The notes below the pieces were generated by a model, which searched no databases, was not told where the DNA came from, and worked only from the letters and a program-made list of their open reading frames with translations. This document shows positions 7,452-17,640 of a stretch of 32,770 nucleotides of DNA, piece after piece. Each line of letters starts with the position of its first letter. The first letter of the stretch is position 1. Origin of the DNA: Chlorobiaceae bacterium (lineage in GTDB: Bacteria; Bacteroidota; Chlorobiia; Chlorobiales; Chlorobiaceae); the NCBI GenBank assembly GCA_013334925.1, contig JAAXWP010000003.1, forward strand, positions 1 to 32,770. Direction: 5' to 3'. A program made the translations under genes and the position numbers.

Positions 7452-9332
7452 CTACTTCCTTCCGAACATCCGGTCGAGCTCATCGAGCGAGAGCCTGATG
7501 ATAACCGGGCGACCATGAGGACAGACATAGGGCATACGCGTGGCGAAAAGGCGGTCGATCAGCATCCTCATCTCCTCGAGACTCAGTTTCTGACCGGTCA
7601 TGATGGCATTGCGGCATGAATAGGACTTGGCCAGGTTGTCGCGCTTCTCGAGCTTGAGCTTCGAGGCATTCTCCTGGTATTCTGCGATCATGTCCTGCAG
7701 AATGGTCGCCTCGGTGCCGTCCCTGACATCTGGCGGAACACCCTCGATCATGACACTCATCCCGCCGAAGGTCCTGATATTGAATCCCAGACGATACAGC
7801 TCCTCCCTGATCTCTTCGTACACTTCGTACTGCCATGGTTTGAGATCGATCTTCTGCGGAAACAGAAGCTGCTGCGAGTTCGGAACCGCTTCGTTCATCA
7901 CATCGACAGCGCGTTCGTACAGAACCCGCTCGTGGGCAACGTGCTGGTCGATGATCATGAGGCCGGTCTTTATCTGGCAGACAATGTATTTGTTATGAAG
8001 CTGCCAGATCTTCGGTTCACGATCCGTGATCACCGATGGGGCATCTTCCACCAGCGGAAGCCCACTCTGGGCAGAGCCCATGTCGGCAGCCTCATGCACG
8101 GTATATCGCTCCTCACGGGAGGCCGGTTCCGGTACCGGCGCAACCGGCGCCGCAAATGACTTGGCCCCGCCATAAGCAGGAAAATCGAATGCGCCTTCCC
8201 GGTAATTCCTGTACAGGTCGCCGGTCGTCGATGTCCGTCCCGAAGCCGGTGAAAACCCGAGCTTCCGGTCCGATTCACCGGATGGCGAAGAACCGGTCGA
8301 CTGAAAGAGACCGCCCGATGGTTCGGCCTTGACTTCGGGAGAAAAATCGTGCATCTGGACAGCTCGCCTGATGACGGGATAGACCATGTTCCTTACGCTC
8401 TTCTCATCCTCGAAGCGCACTTCGAGCTTTGCCGGGTGAACGTTGACATCGACCTTCGATGGATCGATGCCGAGAAAGAGCAGGGCAAATGCCGCCTGGC
8501 GCTCTTCGAGCAGATCGCCATAAGCCTGCTGGACAGCCTGTGAGAGCATGCGGTTCTGGATGATGCGCCGGTTGATGTAGAAGTACTGGTCATACTTCTG
8601 CCGAACCATCATGCCGGGACGGCCGAGATAACCGCCGATGCTGAGGAAATCGTTGTCCTCGGTCACTTCGATGAGGCTGTCGCCGAACCCTTCACCATAG
8701 AAATGGCTCAGGCGTTCGCGCACGTCGGAGTTCCTGAAGTGGAAAAGCTCCTCGTCATCGTTCAGCATCCGCCACTCGATTTCAGGATAGGCAAGGACAA
8801 GCGTCTTGACCGCTTCATGAATATGCCTGAACTCGGTGGGATTTGATTTCAGGAACTTGCGACGGGCAGGAACATTGAAGAACAGGTTCCTGACCGAAAT
8901 CGTCGTACCGGTCTCACACTGCGCGGGTTGAACTCCTTCGATCACCCCGCCGTCGCTCTTCAGCAGCGAACCAAGGCGGTCTGATTCTCGCCGAGTCTTC
9001 AGTTCGAAATGCGAAACCGAGGAGATGCTCGCAAGCGCTTCCCCCCTGAACCCGAGGGTGGTCAGGGCATCAAGATCATCGACTTCGGTGATCTTGCTCG
9101 TCGCAAAACGCTCGACGCTGAGCAGTGCGTCGTCGCTGCCCATCCCGCAACCGTTATCGACGATCTGGATGAGCTGTTTACCGGCGTCCCTGATCGAAAT
9201 CGTAATGCGGGAAGCACCCGAATCTATGGAGTTTTCAAGCAGTTCCTTGACAACCGAGGAGGGTCGCTGCACTACCTCGCCTGCTGAAATTTTGTTGGCA
9301 ACGATATCTGGGAGTTTGACAATGGAGGCCAT
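7452..9332 (-). CDS. mutL: DNA mismatch repair protein MutL, endonuclease type
   Basis: A 626-residue mismatch repair coordinator. The N-terminal GHKL ATPase is intact: KELLENSIDSGA (about 29-40), IVDNGCGM (57-64), and ERFATSKI with LGFRGEALASI. A Pro/Ser/Gly-rich linker spans about 340-440. The C-terminal dimerisation domain holds the metal-binding endonuclease motif as DQHVAHERVLYE (from residue 462), with supporting motifs SCRNAI (572) and CPHGRP (604). This indicates a nicking MutL of the kind found in bacteria without MutH. The usual DQHA reads DQHV, a mild change. No strong ribosome site precedes 9332, but the start MASIVKLPDIVANKISAGEV fits the family exactly. It is transcribed alone; heptamer repeats lie at both ends. 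Confidence 0.97.
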   Translation of the reverse strand: MASIVKLPDIVANKISAGEVVQRPSSVVKELLENSIDSGASRITISIRDAGKQLIQIVDNGCGMGSDDALLSVERFATSKITEVDDLDALTTLGFRGEALASISSVSHFELKTRRESDRLGSLLKSDGGVIEGVQPAQCETGTTISVRNLFFNVPARRKFLKSNPTEFRHIHEAVKTLVLAYPEIEWRMLNDDEELFHFRNSDVRERLSHFYGEGFGDSLIEVTEDNDFLSIGGYLGRPGMMVRQKYDQYFYINRRIIQNRMLSQAVQQAYGDLLEERQAAFALLFLGIDPSKVDVNVHPAKLEVRFEDEKSVRNMVYPVIRRAVQMHDFSPEVKAEPSGGLFQSTGSSPSGESDRKLGFSPASGRTSTTGDLYRNYREGAFDFPAYGGAKSFAAPVAPVPEPASREERYTVHEAADMGSAQSGLPLVEDAPSVITDREPKIWQLHNKYIVCQIKTGLMIIDQHVAHERVLYERAVDVMNEAVPNSQQLLFPQKIDLKPWQYEVYEEIREELYRLGFNIRTFGGMSVMIEGVPPDVRDGTEATILQDMIAEYQENASKLKLEKRDNLAKSYSCRNAIMTGQKLSLEEMRMLIDRLFATRMPYVCPHGRPVIIRLSLDELDRMFGRK

Positions 9333-9481
9333 AAAACATACGCACGGGTTTCATTGAGAGGCATCTGTCTGTGACAGGTCGCTACATGCACTACATGGAA
9401 AATAGCGATGAGTTTTGAATGATGAAGGATGAAATCCACTCTGATAATTCACCATCGAACCATCATCACCAAGCATCTAAC

Positions 9482-9544
9482 CACTCAGCACTCATCACTC
9501 ACAATTCAGCATTCATCACTCAGCATTCATCACTCAGCACTCAC
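9482..9544. repeat. Nine heptamers (CAYTCAN) running into the cinA stop codon
   Basis: From 9482 the sequence runs as nine consecutive 7-base units such as CACTCAG, CACTCAT and CATTCAT. The last unit contains TCA at 9541-9543, which read on the minus strand is the TGA stop of cinA. The wider gap 9333-9481 holds looser versions of the same words and no gene. Confidence 0.85.
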
Positions 9545-10806
9545 CCTTCGCGAAGCCGTTCGAGCAGAGCCCGCAAAGCTGCTTCACTGAAGCGGATCTT
9601 GTTCTGGCTGCGATCACCGTGCATGGAAAAGGTCAAGGCATCCGCCCCGACCGAACCATCGCCCATCCGCAATGCCACGGCAAGACACAACATGCCGACC
9701 GGTTTTTCGGCGGTCCCCCCGCCTGGGCCGGCTATCCCGGTGGTAGCAACGGCAATGTCCGCTCCGCTCCGCTCGAGACATCCTCTGGCCATCTCAAGAG
9801 CAACATGTTCACTGACGGCCCCATGCCGTTCGAGCGTCCCCGGTGAAACCCCGAGCAGCGACTGTTTGGCTTCGTTGCTGTAGGTGACCATCCCCTGGAG
9901 AAAGCAGGCCGAAGAGCCGGGAACATCGGTCAGACGACTGGCAATGAGCCCCCCCGTGCACGATTCGGCGACCGCCACCGTCAGGCCCCGTTCGATCAGC
10001 AGGTGAACGAGTACCTCTTCAAGAGAAGCGTCCGAGGTGGCATACACGAACTCACGTGCTTTCGAGACGATAGCTTCGATCACCTGCCTGTTCTCCCGTT
10101 CCACTGCTTCGCGTGCGGTACCGTACGTGCTCACCATAAGGCTCACCCCTGCCGCGTGGGGCAGATACGAGAGGGTCGTGTGCTCCGGCAGGTGGTCCTC
10201 CACATCGGCGATCCTCCTTGCAAGCATGCTTTCGCCGATCCCCATGGTCATGACCGGGGTATGCCGGATGAAGCTCCCCGCAAGCGGTTCGAAAAAGGGG
10301 ATGACGGTAAGGTTCATCATGGCCTCCATCTCCGTGGGCACGCCGGGCATAAGCACGAGATACCGGTTACCGAAACGCGGAGCGCAGTCGATGATCATCC
10401 CCGGAGCGGTCCCCTTCGTGTTGGGCACCGGCACCGATCCTTCGATCACCATAGCCTGGTCACGCATATCGTCAGTGATCTCACGTCCCCGTCGCCGGAA
10501 GAACTCGGCGATCCGGTCATACGCATCCTGATAGAAGGTGAGCCTGCGTCCGAGCAGCTCCTGAACGCTCCTCCGGGTACGGTCGTCCTTTGTGGGCCCC
10601 AGTCCACCGGTCACCAGCACCAGGTCTGCCGTCTCGAGAGAAGCCACAATCGTGCTTCTGATAGACTCGGGATCGTCTGAACAGGTGACGATGCGCTCTA
10701 CGGGAATGCCAATCGAACCAAGGGCCTTTGCGATGAATGGCGCATTGGTGTTGACCCGGTGTCCCTTGAGCAGCTCGTCGCCGATGGAGATGATATCCGC
10801 TTTCAT
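9541..10806 (-). CDS. cinA: CinA-family protein (MoaB-like domain plus nicotinamide-nucleotide amidase)
   Basis: 421 residues. The N-terminal half is a MoaB/molybdopterin-binding-like domain ([20 protein letters not shown], then [13 protein letters not shown] and LMPGVPTEM). The C-terminal half is the CinA domain, which in several bacteria deamidates NMN in pyridine nucleotide recycling ([38 protein letters not shown]). I chose the ATG at 10806, which follows thrA by 13 bases and has GGGA upstream; an upstream in-frame codon at 10884 would overlap thrA and lacks family similarity. It is probably co-transcribed with thrA, with no obvious functional link. The stop codon lies inside a heptamer repeat array. 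Confidence 0.93.
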   Translation of the reverse strand: MKADIISIGDELLKGHRVNTNAPFIAKALGSIGIPVERIVTCSDDPESIRSTIVASLETADLVLVTGGLGPTKDDRTRRSVQELLGRRLTFYQDAYDRIAEFFRRRGREITDDMRDQAMVIEGSVPVPNTKGTAPGMIIDCAPRFGNRYLVLMPGVPTEMEAMMNLTVIPFFEPLAGSFIRHTPVMTMGIGESMLARRIADVEDHLPEHTTLSYLPHAAGVSLMVSTYGTAREAVERENRQVIEAIVSKAREFVYATSDASLEEVLVHLLIERGLTVAVAESCTGGLIASRLTDVPGSSACFLQGMVTYSNEAKQSLLGVSPGTLERHGAVSEHVALEMARGCLERSGADIAVATTGIAGPGGGTAEKPVGMLCLAVALRMGDGSVGADALTFSMHGDRSQNKIRFSEAALRALLERLREG

Positions 10807-10819
10807 GATTCCCAGTGTT

Positions 10820-13297
10820 TTATACCAGGTACCCGGCGATTCTGAGAATGTCGGCAAACACGCCGCCGGCCGTAACTTCACCACCAGCCCCCGGTCCCTT
10901 GACCACGAGCGGTGTTTTGAGGTAACGGTCCGTGGTGAACACCACCAGGTTCTCGGTACCGTTCAACCCTGCGACGGGACTGTCGACCGGCACCCGCTTG
11001 AGGCCGACGTTCGCCTTGCCCTCCTTGAGTTCGCCGGTGAACGCGATGGTCATACCTTCCGCTGCTGCATGCCCGATCTCCTTCGCGTACCAGTCGTCAA
11101 CCTCCGCAAGACGGTCGAGGAACTCCTCGGGGCTCATCTCCCCCCTGCACGACTCGGGAACCAGGCTCTCGCACGCCACATCGGCATACTCGAGGTGATA
11201 GCCCAGTTCGCGACCGAGGATAAGCAGCTTCCTGGCAAAATCGGCGCCGGAAAGGTCATCACGGGGATCGGGCTCGGTATACCCGGCTGCTTTGGCTTTT
11301 CTGACCACTTCGCTGAAACGGCCGCCCTTGCGCAGCTCGTTGAAGATGAAGCTCAGTGTACCGGACAGCACACCCTCGATACAGATGATCTTGTCACCGC
11401 TGTTCTTCAGGTCGCTGAGCGTGTTGATGATCGGCAGACCGGCACCGACGTTGGTTTCATAGAGAAACTTCGCATTGCTCTTGCGGCGTGCGTCCGTGAT
11501 GCGGCGATAGAGTTCCCAGGGACCTGCCATGCCGAGCTTGTTGGCCGTCGCGACCGAAATGTTCGCCTGCAGGAGGCCGGGATAAGCATCTGCAACCTTC
11601 GAACTCGCCGTGCAGTCAACCACGATGGTGTTGTGCAGGTTCATCTCTTTGATCTGACGGACGTATTCATCAAAACTAGCGCCTCCCTCAAGTTTAGATC
11701 TTTCATGCATTTCATGTATAACATCATGCCAGCGATCCAACTCAATACCTTCACTATTGACCACAATAACTCGGGTATTGGCAAGTCCGCAGACCACCAC
11801 ATCGAGATCCATCTCCTCCTGAAGCGTGGCACGATGCGCGGCGATCTGACTGATCAGGCTTTTGGCAATGGTGCCGGTACCGGCAATGAACACGTGAACT
11901 TTCCGTCTCGACAGGAAAAACGACTCGTGGATGCAGTTGAGCGCCTTGTCCTCGTCGCTGCTGTCGACAACCAGCGAAATGTTCATCTCGTTGGCACCCT
12001 GGGCCACCGCGATCACGTTGATACCGTTCTTGCCGAGCGTCTCGAAAAGCTGGGCCGATACGCCCGGATGCCCGGACATCTTGTTGCCGACGACCGCCAC
12101 CATGCAGAGGTTGCGACGGACATGGATCGGCTCGATCCTCCGGGCCTCGATCTCCCGCGAAAACTCCTCCTCGAGCACCTTTTTGGCCATCGAGGCCTGC
12201 GCAGGGCTGATGGCAAGGCTGATCGACTGCTCGGACGAAGCCTGCGAGATGAAGATGATATTGACGCTGTGACGTGCCAGGCAGCTGAACAGACGCGACG
12301 CGGTCCCCGGTACCCCAGCCATGCCACTTCCGGCAAGGTTGAGCAGAACGACGCGATTGATCGAGGTGAGTCCGGTGACCGGCCTGGGCAGCTCGGTATC
12401 GGCCAGCTTCAAGTGTTCGATCCTCGTGCCGGGAGCATCCGGATTGAAGGAATTTTTGATGATCACCGGTATGCCTGCCCTCATGGCCGGCTGGACTGCC
12501 AGCGGATGCAGGACTTTGGCCCCGGCATGGGAGAGCTCCATGGCTTCGGCATAGCTGATGTCCGGAAGCACCCTTGCATCGGGCACACGCCTCGGATCGG
12601 CGCTGAAAAAGCCATCCACGTCGGTCCAGATCCAGACCTCATCTGCTTGCAGCGAGGCACCGAGAATCGTGGCGGTGTAGTCGGAACCGCCTCTGCCAAG
12701 GTTCGTGGTCGAACCATCCGCAGCAGCGGCAATGAATCCGGTCACCACCGGAACGGACGCCTTGGGATGAATCTTCTCTCGTACCCGACGATCGGTTTCG
12801 TGCACGTCCACCTTCGCATTGCAATGGTTGGCGTCGGTCGCAATGATATCGCGGGCATCAACGACCGTTGCCGGAGTGCCGGAGAGCGAAAGGTAGCGTC
12901 CCACGATCGATGATGACAACCGTTCTCCATAGCTCAGTACAAGAGCGAGGCTCTTGTCGGAGAGATCACGAAGCAGGAACACGCCGTGTACGACATCTTC
13001 GAGTTCGGAGAGCATCGACTCCAGTTGGGCTGCGGCTTCGGATTGGCCGTTCTCTTCGAAAAGTTCGGCGACGATGGCCTGGTGCAGGGCAGTGATGTCA
13101 CCCAGGGTATCACGGTAAGATGCGTCGCCCCTGCCGGCAAGCGTGGCGGTTTCGGCGAGCATGTCGGTCACCTTCTGGATCGCTGAAACGACAACAACTA
13201 TACGTGTTTCGTCAAGGGCGTTCCTGATGATGCCTGCGATGTGCCTGATCCTGGAGGCGGATCCGATTGACGAACCTCCGAACTTGTATACTCTCAT
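10820..13297 (-). CDS. thrA: Bifunctional aspartokinase / homoserine dehydrogenase
   Basis: 825 residues catalysing the first and third steps from aspartate to threonine, methionine and lysine. The kinase domain begins with [11 protein letters not shown] (4-14) and holds the [10 protein letters not shown] motif. Two ACT-like regulatory repeats follow (about 300-460), suggesting feedback inhibition by threonine. The dehydrogenase starts near 466 with the Rossmann loop [10 protein letters not shown] (472-481) and continues with [35 protein letters not shown] and [16 protein letters not shown]. Length and order match the E. coli ThrA type. Bases around 11680-11780 (residues 506-540) are clearly richer in A+T than the rest of the gene. 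thrB and thrC lie 3.3 kb away on the other side of atpAG. Confidence 0.97.
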   Translation of the reverse strand: MRVYKFGGSSIGSASRIRHIAGIIRNALDETRIVVVVSAIQKVTDMLAETATLAGRGDASYRDTLGDITALHQAIVAELFEENGQSEAAAQLESMLSELEDVVHGVFLLRDLSDKSLALVLSYGERLSSSIVGRYLSLSGTPATVVDARDIIATDANHCNAKVDVHETDRRVREKIHPKASVPVVTGFIAAAADGSTTNLGRGGSDYTATILGASLQADEVWIWTDVDGFFSADPRRVPDARVLPDISYAEAMELSHAGAKVLHPLAVQPAMRAGIPVIIKNSFNPDAPGTRIEHLKLADTELPRPVTGLTSINRVVLLNLAGSGMAGVPGTASRLFSCLARHSVNIIFISQASSEQSISLAISPAQASMAKKVLEEEFSREIEARRIEPIHVRRNLCMVAVVGNKMSGHPGVSAQLFETLGKNGINVIAVAQGANEMNISLVVDSSDEDKALNCIHESFFLSRRKVHVFIAGTGTIAKSLISQIAAHRATLQEEMDLDVVVCGLANTRVIVVNSEGIELDRWHDVIHEMHERSKLEGGASFDEYVRQIKEMNLHNTIVVDCTASSKVADAYPGLLQANISVATANKLGMAGPWELYRRITDARRKSNAKFLYETNVGAGLPIINTLSDLKNSGDKIICIEGVLSGTLSFIFNELRKGGRFSEVVRKAKAAGYTEPDPRDDLSGADFARKLLILGRELGYHLEYADVACESLVPESCRGEMSPEEFLDRLAEVDDWYAKEIGHAAAEGMTIAFTGELKEGKANVGLKRVPVDSPVAGLNGTENLVVFTTDRYLKTPLVVKGPGAGGEVTAGGVFADILRIAGYLV

Positions 13298-13420
13298 GCT
13301 GGAGAAGACTGCGTTACGATAAATGAAAGTCCCCGTAATTTCTCACGACCGGGTGAAATATACAAGCCGGAGGGGATTTCTTTTTGTATCTCTGTCCGGA
13401 TATTGGTGATTGGGAGCTAT

Positions 13421-13471
13421 GGGTGGGTTCAATGGACCTATAGGTCTTATGGGTCCTATGGGTCCCATAAG
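13421..13471. repeat. GGGTCCTAT intergenic element with hairpin
   Basis: CTTATGGG (13446-13453) pairs with CCCATAAG (13464-13471). The word TATGGGTCCTAT (13448-13459) recurs exactly at 22438-22449, and both copies lead into runs of CCATCTGACC-like sequence. Confidence 0.7.
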
Positions 13472-13472
13472 A

Positions 13473-13815
13473 CTCATCCGTCACATCTGACCCATCCGGC
13501 CCATCCGACCCATCTAACTCATCCGTCACATCCGTCACATCCGACCCCTCTGACCCATCCGTCACATCTGACCCATCCGTCCCATCTGACCCATCCGTCA
13601 CATCCGACCCATCTGTCACATCTGACCCATCTGTCACATCCGACCCATCTGACTCATCCGACTCATCCGACCCATCCGACTCATCCGACCCATCCGTCAC
13701 ATCCGACTCATCCGACTCATCCGACTCATCCGACCCATCCGACTCATCCGACTCATCCGACTCATCCGACCCATCTGACCCATCCGTCCCATCCGTCACA
13801 TCCGTCACATCCGAC
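13473..13815. repeat. Nonamer tandem array, about 38 units
   Basis: A degenerate 9-bp repeat (units such as CATCCGACT, CATCCGACC, CATCCGTCA, CATCTGACC) fills most of the gap between thrA and atpG. Because 9 is a multiple of 3, both strands stay open over long stretches and would encode (S/T)D(E/G/V) or THPSHP tripeptide repeats. No ribosome site or start supports a gene. The remainder of 13298-13893 holds the thrA leader and the atpG terminator. Confidence 0.92.
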
Positions 13816-13834
13816 CCATCTCCCCTTCCCCCCC

Positions 13835-13870
13835 TAAAAAAAGAAAGCGCCCGAACCTGCGGGCGCTTTC
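13835..13870 (-). terminator. Intrinsic terminator of atpA-atpG
   Basis: On the minus strand GAAAGCGCCCG and CGGGCGCTTTC form an 11-bp stem with a 6-base loop, followed by a T-run (plus-strand A-run at 13836-13842). It lies 24 bases beyond the atpG stop. Confidence 0.93.
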
Positions 13871-13893
13871 CATGTTCTCTGTCAGGAGTTCGA

Positions 13894-14769
13894 TCACTGC
13901 TTGAGTGCATCGGCGCCAGCGACGATTTCGCTGAGCTCCTTGGTGATGGCGGCCTGACGGGCCCTGTTGTAGCTGATGTTCAGCACCCTGATGAGCTCCT
14001 TGGCGTTTTCGGTCGCGGAGTCCATGGCAGCCATTCGGGCTGCCTGCTCGGCGGCGTTCGACTCGAGCATCACCCTCCACATCTGCGTGTTCAGATGCTT
14101 GGGAACCAGCACGTCGATGATTGCCGACGGTGACGGTTCGTAGATATACTCGCTTCCGCTCTCGGCCGCGCCCTGCTCCGGTGTGATCGGCAGCAGCTGC
14201 TCGGTCTTGAGGTTCGGTGCGAGCACCGACTTGAACTCGTTGTACACCAGTACGACACGATCGACCTCACCAGCGAGATACATCTTCGCTGCAGTTTCGG
14301 CGATCTCTTTGGCCGTGCTGAAATCGAGGTTGTTGAAGACGCCGGGATAGGTGGCCGTAAGATTGTAGTTCCTCTTGCGGAAGAAGTCACTGCCCTTGGA
14401 GCCGGCACAGATCATGGTCACGTTGCCTTTGGCGTGCAGATCGGCGTAATCCTCATGAATCACCCTCTGGGCGACCTTGATGATATTGGTATTGAAACCA
14501 CCGCAAAGACCCCTGTCGGAAGTGACCAGAATCACCAGGACCTTCTTCACCTCTTCACGGGGAGAAAGCAGCGGATTGAGCGACGTATCGACCTTGGTCG
14601 ACAGCGACGCCAGCATCTCCTTGAGCTTACCGGCATAGGGACGTGCCGCGATGGCCCGGTCCTGCGCCCTTCTCAGCTTCGCGGCGGCGACCATCTTCAT
14701 GGCCTTGGTCACCTGCTGCGTGGATTTGACACCCTTGAGACGTATGCGTATGTCCTTTAACGTTGGCAT
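13894..14769 (-). CDS. atpG: ATP synthase F1 subunit gamma
   Basis: The rotating central stalk of F1. It has 291 residues, the usual length. The N-terminal helix [20 protein letters not shown] with [13 protein letters not shown] and the C-terminal helix with [20 protein letters not shown] and [12 protein letters not shown] are the conserved coiled-coil that runs through the alpha3beta3 ring. The middle motif [11 protein letters not shown] is also typical. It follows atpA by 92 bases that contain a stable hairpin, and it ends at a strong terminator. Only atpA and atpG are here: the other F1Fo genes are absent from this window, in keeping with the split arrangement I recall for green sulfur bacteria. 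Confidence 0.97.
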   Translation of the reverse strand: MPTLKDIRIRLKGVKSTQQVTKAMKMVAAAKLRRAQDRAIAARPYAGKLKEMLASLSTKVDTSLNPLLSPREEVKKVLVILVTSDRGLCGGFNTNIIKVAQRVIHEDYADLHAKGNVTMICAGSKGSDFFRKRNYNLTATYPGVFNNLDFSTAKEIAETAAKMYLAGEVDRVVLVYNEFKSVLAPNLKTEQLLPITPEQGAAESGSEYIYEPSPSAIIDVLVPKHLNTQMWRVMLESNAAEQAARMAAMDSATENAKELIRVLNISYNRARQAAITKELSEIVAGADALKQ

Positions 14770-14813
14770 GTATTCCGGTACATTGTTTGATTGCTGATAG
14801 ACCTTTCATGGAT

Positions 14814-14855
14814 CGGGCGTCCCTGCAGGCCTTGCGGCTGGAGCAGGAACGCCCG
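14814..14855 (-). promoter_or_regulatory. Hairpin between atpA and atpG
   Basis: CGGGCGTCCCTGC (14814-14826) and GCAGGAACGCCCG (14843-14855) form a 13-bp stem with at most one G-U pair. It has no T-run. It could be an mRNA-processing or stability element that lowers gamma output relative to alpha (3:1 in the enzyme), but that role is inference. Confidence 0.6.
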
Positions 14856-14861
14856 GTTTGA

Positions 14862-16442
14862 TCATGCCTTCGTCTTTTCCTTGAATGCGGCGACGAACCT
14901 GACAGCAGCATCTTTCAGCTTGGCAGCCGTATCGTCTGCCAGTGCACCGCTGGTTGCGATCGACGACAGGATGTCGGGATGCTTCTGCTCGAGCATGGCG
15001 AGGAACTCTTCCTCGAAACGGCGCACATACTTCGTGTCGACGGTGTCGAGAAGACCCTGGGTACCGACGTAGATGATGGCGACCTGCTTTTCGACCTGCA
15101 TCGGGATGTACTGACCCTGTTTCAGGATTTCAACCAGGCGGGCACCCCTGTCGAGCTGAGCCTTGGTGGCCTTGTCGAGGTCGGAACCGAACTTGGAGAA
15201 GGCCTCGAGCTCACGGAACTGTGCGAGATCGAGACGGAGCGTACCGGCAACTTTCTTCATCGCCTTGATCTGCGCTGCGCCACCGACTCGGGAAACCGAG
15301 ATACCGACGTTGATAGCAGGCCTCTGACCCGAGTTGAACAGGTTCGACTCGAGGAAGATCTGGCCATCGGTGATCGAGATCACGTTGGTCGGGATGTATG
15401 CGGAAACGTCACCTGCCTGGGTCTCGATGACCGGAAGAGCCGTGAGGCTGCCGCCACCCTTGACCATCGGCTTGATGGCATCCGGAAGATCGTTCATCTG
15501 CTTTGCCACCTCGATATCGTCGGTGATCTTCGCAGCTCTTTCGAGCAGGCGGGAGTGCAGATAGAACACGTCGCCGGGGTAGGCTTCACGTCCCGGGGGA
15601 CGGCGGAGGAGCAGGGAAAGCTGGCGGTAAGCCACAGCCTGCTTGGAAAGATCATCATAGACGACCAGCGCGTGACGGCCGGTGTCGCGGAAGAACTCAC
15701 CGATGGTAGCGCCGGCGAACGGAGCGATAAACTGAAGCGGAGCCGGGTCGGAGGCGGTAGCCGAAACAACCGTGGTGTACTCCATGGCGCCATACTTCTC
15801 GAGGGTGTTGACCACCTGGGCGACAGTCGAACCTTTCAGACCGACGGCGACATAGATGCAGTAGACACCCTTGCCTTTCTGGTTGATGATGGTGTCGAGC
15901 GCGACAGCGGTCTTGCCGGTCTGGCGGTCACCGATGATGAGCTCACGCTGGCCGCGGCCGATCGGAATCATGGCGTCGATAGCCTTCAGACCGGTCTGGA
16001 GCGGTTCGTGCACCGACTTACGGAAGATAACACCGGGAGCCCTGCGCTCGAGCGGCAGACGGATGTCGGTGTTGATCGGGCCCTTGCCGTCGATCGGCTC
16101 GCCGAGCGGGTTGATGACCCTGCCAAGCATAGCCTCGCCGACCGGAATCGAAGCGAGAATGTTGGTCCTCTTAACCGTATCGCCTTCCTTTACCGCGTTG
16201 GCCTCGCCAAAAAGCACGGCACCGACGTTGTCCTCTTCGAGGTTCAGCGCCATACCCATGACCTTGTGCGGGAATTCGAGAAGCTCACCGGCAGCGACTT
16301 TCGACAGGCCATAGATACGGGCGATACCGTCACCGACCTGCAGCACTGTTCCGACATCATAAATGTCCGCTTCCGACTCGAAACCCGCGAGCTGCTTGCG
16401 GAGTATAGACGACACCTCATCGGGTCTGACTGTAGTTGACAT
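14862..16442 (-). CDS. atpA: ATP synthase F1 subunit alpha
   Basis: The non-catalytic nucleotide-binding subunit of F1, 526 residues. The Walker A motif is GDRQTGKT (171-178). The Walker B region is [11 protein letters not shown], and the arginine-finger segment [11 protein letters not shown] is present. The N-terminus ([19 protein letters not shown]) matches the family helix that contacts the delta subunit, supporting the start at 16442. There is no clear Shine-Dalgarno, and the leader is A+T-rich. It is first in the atpA-atpG pair and divergent from thrB; the 209-base gap holds both promoters. Confidence 0.98.
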   Translation of the reverse strand: MSTTVRPDEVSSILRKQLAGFESEADIYDVGTVLQVGDGIARIYGLSKVAAGELLEFPHKVMGMALNLEEDNVGAVLFGEANAVKEGDTVKRTNILASIPVGEAMLGRVINPLGEPIDGKGPINTDIRLPLERRAPGVIFRKSVHEPLQTGLKAIDAMIPIGRGQRELIIGDRQTGKTAVALDTIINQKGKGVYCIYVAVGLKGSTVAQVVNTLEKYGAMEYTTVVSATASDPAPLQFIAPFAGATIGEFFRDTGRHALVVYDDLSKQAVAYRQLSLLLRRPPGREAYPGDVFYLHSRLLERAAKITDDIEVAKQMNDLPDAIKPMVKGGGSLTALPVIETQAGDVSAYIPTNVISITDGQIFLESNLFNSGQRPAINVGISVSRVGGAAQIKAMKKVAGTLRLDLAQFRELEAFSKFGSDLDKATKAQLDRGARLVEILKQGQYIPMQVEKQVAIIYVGTQGLLDTVDTKYVRRFEEEFLAMLEQKHPDILSSIATSGALADDTAAKLKDAAVRFVAAFKEKTKA

Positions 16443-16539
16443 ATGGAATTCGATAGGTTATTGTTAAGAAAAGAAAAAGTTTCTCCGTACCTTCTCTTGG
16501 AATCGGCTACGGCCTGTACCCTCCGAAAAATAAAAGCCA

Positions 16540-16568
16540 AATTTAATGAAAAGCTTTTAGTTATTCAA
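16540..16568 (-). promoter_or_regulatory. Candidate promoter for atpA
   Basis: On the minus strand TTGAAT (16563-16568) and TAAATT (16540-16545) are 17 bases apart, each matching four of six consensus bases, in an A+T-rich stretch of the atpA-thrB divergent gap. Confidence 0.35.
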
Positions 16569-16651
16569 ATGCTCAGGACAATTTGGATAAAGGGCCTTTT
16601 CTTCGACACGCAATACCATACCGATTCAGGAATCTTGCTCCCGAACACATT

Positions 16652-17626
16652 ATGAAAACCGTCACTGGATTTGCTTCTGCGACTGTCGGCAACGTCGCCT
16701 GCGGTTTTGACGTTCTCGGTTTCGCCATTACCGAACCCGGTGATGAAGTGATTCTGACACTCCAGGAAGAACCCCGGGGCGACTGTCCAGTCTCCATTGC
16801 CGCCATCATCGGCGACGGTGGAGCATTACCGCTCGACCCCAGAAAAAACACATCGAGCTTCGTCGTACTGAAATTTCTTGAATATATACGCACGACCAAG
16901 GGCGTGCCGTTCAACGGCCACATCGACCTGACGCTCAAAAAAAACCTGCCCCTCTCAAGCGGCATGGGCAGCAGCGCCGCCAGTGCGGCAGCCGCGCTGG
17001 TCGCAGCCAATGAGCTTCTCGGGTCGCCCTGCACAAAAATGGAACTCGTGCATTTCGCCATCGAGGGCGAGCGGGTCGCCTGCGGATCGGCACATGCCGA
17101 TAACGCCGCTCCGGCCATGCTGGGCAATTTCATCCTGATAAGGAGCTATCAGCCACTGGACCTGATCACCATCAGGCCTCCGGAAGACCTCTACTGCACC
17201 CTGGTACACCCGCACACCGAGCTCAAGACCTCGTTCGCCCGGTCGGTGCTCCCGAAAAGCATCCCGCTGTCGACCGCCATCCAGCAGTGGGGCAACGTCG
17301 GCGCGCTCGTTTCCGGTCTCCTGACCAGCGATTACGAACTCATCGGCCGTTCACTGGTTGATGTCGTCGCCGAACCGAAACGGGCACCGCTCATTCCCGG
17401 TTTCACCGAGGTAAAACAGGCCGCACTCGAAACCGGAGCCCTTGGTTGCAGTATCGCCGGTTCCGGACCGTCGGTATTCGCATTCTCGTCGTCACGAGAC
17501 AAAGCGCTCGCCGTCGGCGATGCCATGCAGGAGGCATTCCTGCACTCGAAAGCCGCCCTCAGATCTGATATGTGGGTTTCACCAATCTGCAGCGAGGGGG
17601 CCAGGATTCTCAGCTCAACTCCTTGA
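16652..17626 (+). CDS. thrB: Homoserine kinase (GHMP family)
   Basis: Phosphorylates homoserine for threonine synthesis. 324 residues with the GHMP ATP-binding loop LPLSSGMGSSAAS (about 99-111), the N-terminal ASATVGNVACGFDVLG motif, and the C-terminal GALGCSIAGSGPSVFA motif. I place the start at the ATG at 16652, where the family-like sequence begins. An in-frame TTG at 16583 would add 23 unlike residues. No Shine-Dalgarno is evident. thrC follows after 14 bases. Together with thrA (transcribed the other way beyond atpAG) it forms a split threonine cluster. Confidence 0.96.
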   Translation: MKTVTGFASATVGNVACGFDVLGFAITEPGDEVILTLQEEPRGDCPVSIAAIIGDGGALPLDPRKNTSSFVVLKFLEYIRTTKGVPFNGHIDLTLKKNLPLSSGMGSSAASAAAALVAANELLGSPCTKMELVHFAIEGERVACGSAHADNAAPAMLGNFILIRSYQPLDLITIRPPEDLYCTLVHPHTELKTSFARSVLPKSIPLSTAIQQWGNVGALVSGLLTSDYELIGRSLVDVVAEPKRAPLIPGFTEVKQAALETGALGCSIAGSGPSVFAFSSSRDKALAVGDAMQEAFLHSKAALRSDMWVSPICSEGARILSSTP

Positions 17627-17640
17627 ACCGTTCGATTCCA

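Noticed and set aside
10592-12913. A 773-codon open frame on the plus strand
   Set aside because: It is fully antisense to cinA and thrA, which have all family motifs. Composition-driven shadow.
13314-13910. Minus-strand open frame with (S/T)D(E/G/V) tripeptide repeats, and its plus-strand counterpart THPSHP at 13403-13837
   Set aside because: Both are produced by a 9-bp tandem repeat. The minus frame begins inside the atpG end and its terminator, and no ribosome site supports either.
14979-16439. A 486-codon plus-strand open frame
   Set aside because: Exactly antisense to atpA. Not a gene.
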